Shown: one piece after another, positions 23,307-30,537 of the stretch
Layout: each line of letters opens with the position of its first letter
Position numbering within the stretch: the first letter of the stretch is position 1
NCBI GenBank assembly: GCA_949878425.1
Contig: CATLAL010000010.1
Coordinates: forward strand, 1-64,000
Direction: 5' to 3'
DNA: 64,000 nt
DNA from: an uncultured Oscillospiraceae bacterium
GTDB lineage: Bacteria; Bacillota; Clostridia; Oscillospirales; Oscillospiraceae
Notes under the pieces: generated by a model
The model's input: only the letters and a program-made list of their open reading frames with translations
Told to the model about the DNA's origin: nothing
Databases searched by the model: none
Made by a program: the position numbers and the translations under genes

Positions 23307-26300
23307 TCAGAACAGCTGCAGCTGGTCCATGGCAGCCTCCCGGGCGGGGGCGGCTTCGCGGGTGACGCTGGGGGGGAGGCTCTTCAGGAAGGGGGAGGGC
23401 TCGGGGCCGGTGGTGAGGATGAGTTCCTCCCGGGCCCGGGTGAGGCCCACAAAGAGGAGCCGGCGCTCCTCCTCCGGGTCCGCGCCCCTGGCCTCCAGGG
23501 GCAGAAGCCCCTTGTCCAGCCCGGCCAGGAACACCGCCGGGAACTCCAGGCCCTTGGCGGCGTGGATGGTCATGAGGCGCACCGCGCCGGAGGTCCAGCG
23601 GCGGCCGCCCTCCCGGCCCGCCGCCCGGCGGAGGTCCGCCTCCCGGCCCAGGGCCAGGGCGTCCCAGAGGGACCGGAAGGTCTCGTGAAAAACGGCCATG
23701 TTCCGGAGCTTGTCCAGCTCCGGCGAGGCGCCCCAGCGCTCCTCCCACCGGCCGATGAGCCGCCAGGGCTCCTCCTCCGCCGCCAGGGGCCGCCAGAGGT
23801 CCGCCTGGTCCAGGGCGTCCAGGGGACAGAGGTTCTGGGCCGCCTCCCGGGCGGCGGCGTCCGAGGGCTCCAGCAGCCACCGGAAGAAGGCCAGGGGTCC
23901 CCGGACCTCCGGGGCGTCCAGAAAGTCCCAGCGCCCGCTGACCACGCAGGGGATGTCACTGCGCCGGAGGCATTTCTCAATGACCGCCAGCTGCCGCCGG
24001 GTGCGGCAGAGCACGGCGATGTCGGAGAAGGAGCGGTCCTCCCGCTCCCGGTCCAGGGACTGGGCCTCCAGCATGTCCACCCCGCCGGCGAGCCGGGCGA
24101 TCTCCCCGGCGATCCAGGCCCCCTCCTGGGCCCCGCCCCCGGTCTCCACCAGCCGCACCGGCCGACCGGAGGGGCGGTTGGGCCGCAGAGCCCGGTCCCC
24201 GCCGGGGTTCTCACGGATCACCGGCAGCGCTGCCGCGAGGATCTCCGGCGTGGAGCGGTAGTTCTCCGCCAGACGGACCACCAGGGCCTGGGGGTGGTCC
24301 TCCAGCAGCCGCCGGAAGCACGCCCCGGAGGCCCCCCGGAAGCCGTAGATGGCCTGGTCCGGGTCGCCGATGACAAAGAGGCTCTCGCCGCCCCGGCTCC
24401 AGGCGCGAACCAGGTCGTACTGGACGCCGCTCACGTCCTGGAACTCGTCCACCAGCAGGTGGCGAAACCGCCGCTGCCCCGCTGTGTCCAGCTTCAGGGC
24501 CTCCAGCAGCAGGTCGTCAAGGTCCAGCGCCCCCAGCTCCTTCAGACGGGCGCAGTAGGCGTCGAAGAGGGCCGGGTCCAGACCCGCCTCCTCCGGGGAG
24601 AGGCCGTTTTTCACCTGGGACACCGCCTCCAGCAGCGCCCGGGGGCTCCGCCGGTCCCCCTGAGAGCGGAGGACCGCCCCGGCCAGCTCCAGGGCGTCCC
24701 CCTGGCTCACCAGACGCACGGTTCCCAGCAGCTCCAGACACAGGGCGTGGAAGGTGCCCGCGTGGACCTTGGCCGCCCGGCGGGTTCCCAGCCGGTCCCT
24801 CAGCCGGGCGCGGAGCTCCCCTGCCGCCTGGTTGGTAAAGGTGACGGCGGTGATCTCCTCCGGCGCGGCCCCCCGCTCCTCCACCAGGTGGAGGATGCGC
24901 TCCGTCAGAGTCCCGGTTTTCCCCGTTCCCGGCCCGGCGATCACCGCCGTCACCGGATCCGGAGACTGCGCCGCCTGCCGCTGCTCCGGGTTGAGAGAGC
25001 GGACCGGGTCTGGGGCGGCGGCGGGCCTGAGGGGGGCCTTCTTCCGGGAGACGGCCGCTTTTCCCGCCCGCTTCGCCGGCGGCTCCGCCCCGAAGAGGGA
25101 CTCCTGGCCGCTCAGCCGCTGCCGCTCCCCGGGCGTCAGCAGGGAGATGACGCCGTACTCCCCGTCAAAGCCCGGCCGCCGGACCACCTGGCCCGCCCGC
25201 AGACGGCGCAGTCCCTCGGCCACGCAGGGCCCGGCGACGCGCTCCGCGTCCTCTATGGGAACCTCCCGCAAAATGGAGAACTCCGGCCCCAGCTCCTCCA
25301 GCATCCGCTCATAGAGGGCCGCCGTCCCCTTGCAGGCGGCGGAAGCGCCGGTGGCGGAGGCGATCACCTCCGGCAGGGGGGCCAGGCTCTCAAAGGGCCT
25401 CGCCCCCTCCGGGCGAAAGCCCATTGGCCGGTCCGCCAGCTCCTCCACCCGGTGCTCCACCCCGATGGTCAGCTTTTTCCCGCACACGGGGCACAGCCCG
25501 CCCCGCTCCCGGGTCTCCGCCGGGGTCAGGCACACGCCGCAGTTCCGGTGGCCGTCCAGGTGGTATTTCCCCTCCTCCGGGAAGAACTCTACCGTGCCCA
25601 GAAAGCCCTCCCCGGTGCGGATGGCCCCCACCAGGGAGGGGTAGTCCGCCTCCCCCGCCAGCAGGTCCGCCTCCCGGCCAAGCTTGGCGGGGGAGTGGGC
25701 GTCGGAGTGGGAGACCAGGGTGAGGCCGTCCAGGGCGGAGAGCCGCCAGTTCATGGGCGGGTCCGAGGAGAGGCCCGTCTCCACGGCGTGGATGTGGCCG
25801 GTGAGGTCGCCAAAGCACTCCTCCATGGCGTCGAACCCGGAGAAGGCCCCGAAGAGGGCGAAATGGGGGGTCCAGATGTGGGCGGGGATGAACTCCGCCT
25901 CCGGGCAGACCTCCAGGGTCAGCTCCAGCAGGTCCCGGGTGTCCAGGCCCAGGATGGGCCGCCCGTCGGAGCGGATGTTGCCGATGGCCTCCAGCCGGGC
26001 GGAGAGCTTGTCCGCCGCCTCCAGGCTGGGCAGGAGGAGGAGGGAGTGGACCTTCCGGGTCTTGCCGTGGCGCTTGTAGATGCAGCTGATCTCCCCGGTG
26101 ACAACGAACCGGGGGGCCTCCCCCGGAGCCGTGCCGGCCAGGCGCAGGTCCTTCCGGAGGGCGTAGACCCCCTGGCCGGCGGGAACCAGCTGCTCCGCCA
26201 GCTCCCCGCGCCAGGCGGGGTGGGTGAAGTCGCCGGTTCCCAGCAGGGAGATGCCCTTGCGCCGGGCCCACCAGTCCAGGTGGGGGGCGTCGCACTCCCG

Positions 26301-26351
26301 GCTGGTGGCCCGGGAAAAGCGGGAGTGGATGTGGAGATCGGCAATGTACAT
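23307..26351 (-). CDS. EndoQ-like PHP nuclease fused to a UvrD/Rep-type helicase
   Basis: A 1014-residue fusion. Residues 1-230 are a PHP domain of the endonuclease Q/TIGR00375 group: YIADLHIHSRFSRATS (His7, His9), LLGTGDFTHP, VVTGEISCIYKR and LVSHSDAHS. A four-Cys zinc site (271, 274, 287, 290) and a helical region follow, as in EndoQ. From about 450 a superfamily-1 helicase begins: AGPGTGKT Walker A (472-479), TFTNQAAGELR, DEFQDV, GDPDQAIYGFRGA, LAENYRS, MTIHAAKGLEFPAVFL and VGLTRARE. EndoQ cleaves 5' of deaminated bases, so the fusion suggests incision followed by strand unwinding in repair. This combined activity is inference. Confidence 0.9.
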   Translation of the reverse strand: MYIADLHIHSRFSRATSRECDAPHLDWWARRKGISLLGTGDFTHPAWRGELAEQLVPAGQGVYALRKDLRLAGTAPGEAPRFVVTGEISCIYKRHGKTRKVHSLLLLPSLEAADKLSARLEAIGNIRSDGRPILGLDTRDLLELTLEVCPEAEFIPAHIWTPHFALFGAFSGFDAMEECFGDLTGHIHAVETGLSSDPPMNWRLSALDGLTLVSHSDAHSPAKLGREADLLAGEADYPSLVGAIRTGEGFLGTVEFFPEEGKYHLDGHRNCGVCLTPAETRERGGLCPVCGKKLTIGVEHRVEELADRPMGFRPEGARPFESLAPLPEVIASATGASAACKGTAALYERMLEELGPEFSILREVPIEDAERVAGPCVAEGLRRLRAGQVVRRPGFDGEYGVISLLTPGERQRLSGQESLFGAEPPAKRAGKAAVSRKKAPLRPAAAPDPVRSLNPEQRQAAQSPDPVTAVIAGPGTGKTGTLTERILHLVEERGAAPEEITAVTFTNQAAGELRARLRDRLGTRRAAKVHAGTFHALCLELLGTVRLVSQGDALELAGAVLRSQGDRRSPRALLEAVSQVKNGLSPEEAGLDPALFDAYCARLKELGALDLDDLLLEALKLDTAGQRRFRHLLVDEFQDVSGVQYDLVRAWSRGGESLFVIGDPDQAIYGFRGASGACFRRLLEDHPQALVVRLAENYRSTPEILAAALPVIRENPGGDRALRPNRPSGRPVRLVETGGGAQEGAWIAGEIARLAGGVDMLEAQSLDREREDRSFSDIAVLCRTRRQLAVIEKCLRRSDIPCVVSGRWDFLDAPEVRGPLAFFRWLLEPSDAAAREAAQNLCPLDALDQADLWRPLAAEEEPWRLIGRWEERWGASPELDKLRNMAVFHETFRSLWDALALGREADLRRAAGREGGRRWTSGAVRLMTIHAAKGLEFPAVFLAGLDKGLLPLEARGADPEEERRLLFVGLTRAREELILTTGPEPSPFLKSLPPSVTREAAPAREAAMDQLQLF

Positions 26352-26470
26352 GGCGTGTATCCTCTCTGGTTCCGCGGTCTCTCTCAGTGCTTGTATTTTG
26401 TATTATAGTGGAATCTCCCCCGGAGCGCAACCAAAAGCCCCGCCTGGAAAAATTTTTTTCTCCATCCCCC

Positions 26471-26515
26471 TTGACAAACCGTACATACTGTATATACTGT
26501 ACATATACAGATAGA
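26471..26515 (+). promoter_or_regulatory. Promoter and operator of the GntR-ABC operon
   Basis: TTGACA (26471-26476) and TATACT (26493-26498), spacer 16, are overlaid by repeated TACTGTA/TACATA units (GTACATACTGTATATACTGT). This is an autoregulatory site of the kind used by YtrA-type GntR repressors. Confidence 0.65.
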
Positions 26516-26532
26516 CGGAATGGAGGCGGGAA

Positions 26533-26907
26533 ATGGACATCATCATCAGCAACTCCTCCGGAGCGCCCATCTACGAGCAGATCTGCCGCCAGGTGAAGGG
26601 GGCCGTGGCCGCCGGGAAGCTGAAGGGCGGGGACCCGCTGCCCTCCATCCGGGCCCTGGCCCGGGACCTGCGCATCAGCGTCATCACCACCAAGCGGGCC
26701 TATGAGGAGCTGGAGCGGGAGGGATTTATCTGCACCGTGGCGGGAAAGGGCAGCTTTGTGGCGGCGCAGAACCTGGAGCTGGCCAAAGAGAGCAGCCTCC
26801 GGGAGCTGGAGGGCCACCTCTCTGCCGCTCTGGAGCTGGCGCGGCAGATCGGCATGACCCTGGAGGAGCTAAAAAATGTACTGACCGTATTAGACGAGGA
26901 GGAATAG
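26533..26907 (+). CDS. GntR/YtrA-family repressor
   Basis: A 124-residue regulator: winged HTH (1-75) with PIYEQICRQVKGAV, PLPSIRALARDLRISVITTK and RAYEELEREGFICTVAGKGS, then a short helical dimerisation tail typical of the YtrA subfamily, which lacks a large ligand domain. It is the first gene of an operon with an ABC ATPase and permease and probably represses it through the site at 26471-26515. AGGCGGG precedes the ATG; six bases separate its stop from the ATPase start. Confidence 0.9.
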   Translation: MDIIISNSSGAPIYEQICRQVKGAVAAGKLKGGDPLPSIRALARDLRISVITTKRAYEELEREGFICTVAGKGSFVAAQNLELAKESSLRELEGHLSAALELARQIGMTLEELKNVLTVLDEEE

Positions 26908-26912
26908 ACAAA

Positions 26913-27770
26913 ATGGAGTCGAACGCCATCGAAATTCGGGGCCTGACCAAGCGCTACAAAGACTTTACCCTGGACCACCTGGACCTGGACCTGCCCTACG
27001 GCTGCGTACTGGGCCTGGTGGGGGAGAACGGGGCGGGCAAGAGCACCACCATCCGCCTCATCATGGACGCCCTGGAGCGGGACGGGGGGACCGTCTCCGT
27101 GCTGGGGACGGACAACCGGAGCCGGGAGTTCCTGGACCGGAAGGAGGACGTGGGCGTGGTGCTGGACGGGACCTTTGTCCCGGAGGTGATAAGCGCCAGG
27201 CAGCTGGGAAAGGTCCTGGCGGGGACCTTTAAAAACTGGGACCAGGCCGTCTACGATGGCTGGATCAGCCGCTTTGAGCTGCCCCTGGACAAGAAGTTCA
27301 AGGACTACTCCCGGGGCATGGCCATGAAGCTGGGCATTGCGGCGGCCCTGAGCCACCACCCCAGGCTGCTGCTTCTGGACGAGGCCACCGGCGGGCTGGA
27401 CCCCATGGTCCGGGAGGAGCTGCTGGAGACGTTCGCCGACTTTGCCGCTCAGGACGGCCACGCCGTGCTGCTGAGCAGCCATATTGTCAGCGACCTGGAG
27501 CGCATCTGCGACTATATCGCCTTCCTGCACAAGGGGAAGCTGGTGCTGTGTGAGGAGAAGGACGTGCTGCTGGACCGGTATGGCATCCTGAAATGCACCA
27601 AGGAGCAGCTGGGGAACATCCCGGCGGAGGCCGTCCACGGCAAACGGGTGGGCGCCTACGGCGTGGAGGCCCTGGTGGAGCGGGCGTTCATGCCCCGGGA
27701 CCTGGTGGTGGACCGGGCCAATCTGGAGGATATTATCCTGTACATGGTAAAGGAGGAGAAGGAAAAATGA
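26913..27770 (+). CDS. ABC transporter ATP-binding protein
   Basis: A 285-residue ATPase of the CcmA/YtrB-like export class: VGENGAGKSTTIRLI (Walker A), a Q-loop region around VGVVLDGTF, KDYSRGMAMKLGIAAALSHH (signature motif, YSRGM), LLLLDEATGGLDP (Walker B) and LSSHIVSDLE (H-loop). It powers the adjacent ABC-2 permease. Substrate unknown; YtrA-controlled exporters often respond to cell-wall antibiotics. It overlaps the permease start by four bases. Confidence 0.92.
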   Translation: MESNAIEIRGLTKRYKDFTLDHLDLDLPYGCVLGLVGENGAGKSTTIRLIMDALERDGGTVSVLGTDNRSREFLDRKEDVGVVLDGTFVPEVISARQLGKVLAGTFKNWDQAVYDGWISRFELPLDKKFKDYSRGMAMKLGIAAALSHHPRLLLLDEATGGLDPMVREELLETFADFAAQDGHAVLLSSHIVSDLERICDYIAFLHKGKLVLCEEKDVLLDRYGILKCTKEQLGNIPAEAVHGKRVGAYGVEALVERAFMPRDLVVDRANLEDIILYMVKEEKEK

Positions 27771-28399
27771 GCGGACTTTTGAGGAAGGATTTATACGTGG
27801 CGGATAAATCCGGACGGTTATTACTGGTATTGGCCCTGGCGTTCAGCATGGTGCCCAGTCTGGGGACCTTCGGCAGCACCTACGCCATGATGCTGGCTTT
27901 CATGATGCCCATGAATTCCATCGCCTACGACGAGCGGTGCAAATGGGACCGCTATGCCGCCATGCTGCCCTACCGCCCCGGACAGATCGTGTGGAGCAAG
28001 TATGTGCTCAGCTACCTCTTCACAGCGCTGGCAGAGGGAATCCTTATCCTGGGCACGGTGATTCGGAATTATTTCCAGGCGTCGGTAGACCTGTCGGAGG
28101 AGCTGCAAATGGGCCTCCTGTTGGTGACGGCGATGCTGTTTATCACCGCCCTGGGGCTCCCGGCGATCTATCGGTTCGGGTCGGAGAAGGGCCGGCTGGT
28201 GCTGATTCTGGTCATGGGCGCCGGGATCGGCGTCGCATTTGCCGTGACCAATCTGCTGGAGGAGATCCCGGATCAGCCGAAAATGTCCTTTCCGGTGCTG
28301 ATGCTGGCAGCAGCAGCGGCAGCGGTCGCTGCCACCTTCAGCTCCTTCCGCCTGAGCGTGTACTTTTATCAAAGGCGGCAGAACGGGGCCTATGACTGA
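27767..28399 (+). CDS. ABC-2-type permease
   Basis: A 210-residue membrane protein with about six hydrophobic segments (RLLLVLALAFSMVPSLG, TYAMMLAFMMPMNS, LLLVTAMLFITALGLPAIY, LVLILVMGAGIGVAFAV and PVLMLAAAAAAVAATF among them). The YDERCKWDRYAAMLPYRP segment is typical of the ABC-2 permease subfamily paired with YtrA regulators. The ATG overlaps the ATPase stop (ATGA), so translation is coupled. It completes a three-gene operon. Confidence 0.85.
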   Translation: MSGLLRKDLYVADKSGRLLLVLALAFSMVPSLGTFGSTYAMMLAFMMPMNSIAYDERCKWDRYAAMLPYRPGQIVWSKYVLSYLFTALAEGILILGTVIRNYFQASVDLSEELQMGLLLVTAMLFITALGLPAIYRFGSEKGRLVLILVMGAGIGVAFAVTNLLEEIPDQPKMSFPVLMLAAAAAAVAATFSSFRLSVYFYQRRQNGAYD

Positions 28400-28415
28400 G
28401 GGAGGACAGCTGCTA

Positions 28416-28685
28416 GGGCCTGTTCACATAAGAGCCTGTTTCATATCTCGATGTGGTCGGATTGACGAGGGGATTTCTCGCCAATCAAGGCGTGAGGCCG
28501 AAGGAATACTTTGTGTATTTCGAGGCCAAGCAACGACGAGCGGCGGAAAATCCGCCGTCAATCCGTGTGTAGCGAGATATGAAACAGGCTCTAAGGCGAA
28601 ACGCGGGCCTTTTCGGCCAATTTTGCCGTCTGCCGCGTTAAAAAATTTTGACGTACGACAGTACGCCTGCAACTTTTTGCCTTAG
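28416..28685 (+). mobile_element. Family C element interrupted by family B
   Basis: Begins GGGCCTGTTCACATAA at 28416, is interrupted by the family B copy at 28432-28591, and continues with GGCCAATTTTGCCGTCTGCC and ACGTACGACAGTACGCC, sequences shared with the copy at 22770-22910. Bases 28686-28980 to the right hold no gene I can support. Confidence 0.65.
28432..28591 (+). mobile_element. Family B MITE-like element, copy 2 (nested)
   Basis: 160 bp, the same length as copy 1, termini GAGCCTGTTT / AAACAGGCTC, with a perfect TAA duplication (28429-28431 and 28592-28594). Most internal bases match copy 1. Confidence 0.85.
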
Positions 28686-28989
28686 AGATAGAATCAATAC
28701 ATGGGGGCCGGTGGGGACATCGGCCCCTACGCGGTGACTGCGCTCCGCGCTGCCAGGATGTCTGGGGATATCGGGACGGATCCGCTTGCGGCGGAGACCC
28801 GGCTGCTTCAGTGTTTTCTCAAATTGGGCGGCCGCACCTACAAGACAGCGCTTATGCTGCGCCATTGTAGCGCCTGCAGGCGCACAGGCTTTTCTGACCG
28901 GCGGAGCGGTCTCCACCGGCAATTTCCCCCTTTACAGGACGCCCGGTCTTATGGCATAATAGAGAAAATACGGAAACGGAGGCTTTTTT

Positions 28990-30114
28990 ATGCCCATTAT
29001 TGAATACGACGCCTACAAGCAGAAGCTGGGGGCCATGAAGCCCCGGCTGGCCAAGCTGGCCGCGGCGCTGGATCTGGAGGGGGCCCGCCGGGAGGTGGAG
29101 GAGCTGGAGGCCAAGACGGAGGACCCGGACTTCTGGAACGACGTGCCCGGATCCCAGAGGGTCCTCCAGCGGACCAAGCAGCTCAAGGGGAAGCTGGAGC
29201 GGCACGCCCGGATGCTCAGCCAGTGGGAGGACCTCACCACCCTGGTGGAGATGGCCATGGAGGAGGACGACGGCAGCCTTCTGCCGGAGGTGGAGGAGGG
29301 CTATGGCCGGCTGGAGGCCGCCCTGGAGGAGGCCAATCTGGCCACCCTCCTCACCGGCGAGTACGACGCCAATAACGTTATCCTCACCCTCCATGCCGGT
29401 GCCGGCGGCACGGAGGCCCAGGACTGGTGCCAGATGCTCTTTCGCATGTATACCCGCTGGGCGGAGCGCCACAGCTTCACCGTCAAGACCCTGGACTACG
29501 AGGAGGGGGACGAGGCGGGCATCAAGTCCGCCGCCATCTCCATTGAGGGGGAGAACGCCTACGGCTTCCTGCGCAGTGAGAACGGGGTCCACCGGCTGGT
29601 GCGCATCTCCCCCTTTGACGCCAACGCCCGGCGGCAGACCTCCTTCGCCGCCGTGGAGGTGATGCCGGAGATCGACGACGACACCAGCGTGGAGATCCGG
29701 CAGGAGGACATTGAGATGCAGGTCTACCGGGCCTCCGGCGCCGGGGGCCAGCACGTCAACAAGACCAGCTCCGCCGTTCGCCTCATCCACCGGCCCACCG
29801 GCGTGGTGGTCTCCAGCCAGCAGGAGCGCAGCCAAGTCCAGAACCGGGAGAACTGCATGAAGATGCTCCGGGCCAAGCTGATGGAGATGAAGGCCCAGCA
29901 GCACGCGGAGAAGATCAGCGACATCAAGGGCGTGCAGATGAAGATCGAGTGGGGCAGCCAGATCCGCTCCTATGTCTTTATGCCCTACACCCTGGCCAAG
30001 GACACCCGCACCGGCTTTGAAAACGGCAACATCAACGCCGTCATGGACGGCGACCTGGACGGCTTTATCAACGCCTACCTCACCGCCAGCGCCACCGGGG
30101 AGCTGAAAAAGTAG
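28990..30114 (+). CDS. prfB: Peptide chain release factor 2
   Basis: A 374-residue class-I release factor reading UAA and UGA. HRLVRISPFDANARRQTSFA contains the RF2 SPF recognition motif, and YRASGAGGQHVNKTSS the catalytic GGQ. The full N-terminal domain is encoded from ATG 28990 with GGAGG six bases upstream, in one uninterrupted frame: the in-frame TGA and +1 programmed frameshift used by many bacteria is absent. A later Xre gene is on the same strand but separated. Confidence 0.95.
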   Translation: MPIIEYDAYKQKLGAMKPRLAKLAAALDLEGARREVEELEAKTEDPDFWNDVPGSQRVLQRTKQLKGKLERHARMLSQWEDLTTLVEMAMEEDDGSLLPEVEEGYGRLEAALEEANLATLLTGEYDANNVILTLHAGAGGTEAQDWCQMLFRMYTRWAERHSFTVKTLDYEEGDEAGIKSAAISIEGENAYGFLRSENGVHRLVRISPFDANARRQTSFAAVEVMPEIDDDTSVEIRQEDIEMQVYRASGAGGQHVNKTSSAVRLIHRPTGVVVSSQQERSQVQNRENCMKMLRAKLMEMKAQQHAEKISDIKGVQMKIEWGSQIRSYVFMPYTLAKDTRTGFENGNINAVMDGDLDGFINAYLTASATGELKK

Positions 30115-30183
30115 GTCCGGCCTCTGAAAACGTCTGCTATCACAGGCTATTCTCACTATCTCTTGAGAAGGCGGGGTGAGGCG

Positions 30184-30420
30184 GTGCCATTCGACAATCG
30201 TGCGGTTGGGAGGACGGTACGCCGCCTTCGCAGCAAAAGGGGCCTATCCCAGGATGTCCTGAGCGGGTTCGCGGGCATTGCCCGCACGCATCTGACGATG
30301 ATTGAGAACGGGGACAAGCAGGCCAATTTTGAAGCTCTTTGGAAAATTGCCAATAGGCTGGATATGCGTCCCAGTGAGCTGGCTGCCCTGATTGAGGCTG
30401 AAATCGGGCGGAACGGTTGA
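30184..30420 (+). CDS. Small Xre-family regulator
   Basis: A 78-residue HTH_3 protein: RTVRRLRSKRGLSQDVLSGF, then IARTHLTMIENGDKQANFEA and a third/fourth helix pair. It is only a DNA-binding domain. The GTG at 30184 is preferred (GGCGGGG upstream); a TTG at 30163 would add seven residues. It lies convergent with the hybrid kinase gene and ends before a strong hairpin. Confidence 0.75.
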   Translation: MPFDNRAVGRTVRRLRSKRGLSQDVLSGFAGIARTHLTMIENGDKQANFEALWKIANRLDMRPSELAALIEAEIGRNG

Positions 30421-30465
30421 CGCGCCAGCGGACGATATATCCATCCATCCTCTGCGATTAAAACA

Positions 30466-30498
30466 GCGGGCGTCCCATTCCAGGAATGGGGCGCCCGC
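30466..30498. terminator. Hairpin between convergent genes
   Basis: GCGGGCGTCCCATTCC (30466-30481) pairs with GGAATGGGGCGCCCGC, one G-T pair, two-base loop. No T-run. Confidence 0.5.
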
Positions 30499-30537
30499 CG
30501 TGTCACACTTGGGAAGAATGGGATGCTAAACAGGCTC

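Noticed and set aside
23103..26408. An 1101-codon open frame on the + strand
   Set aside because: Antisense of the EndoQ-helicase gene and of the Smr gene end; no recognisable motifs.
28990..29100. Programmed frameshift site in prfB
   Set aside because: Looked for an in-frame TGA with a CTT-TGA slip site near codon 25; the frame is continuous.
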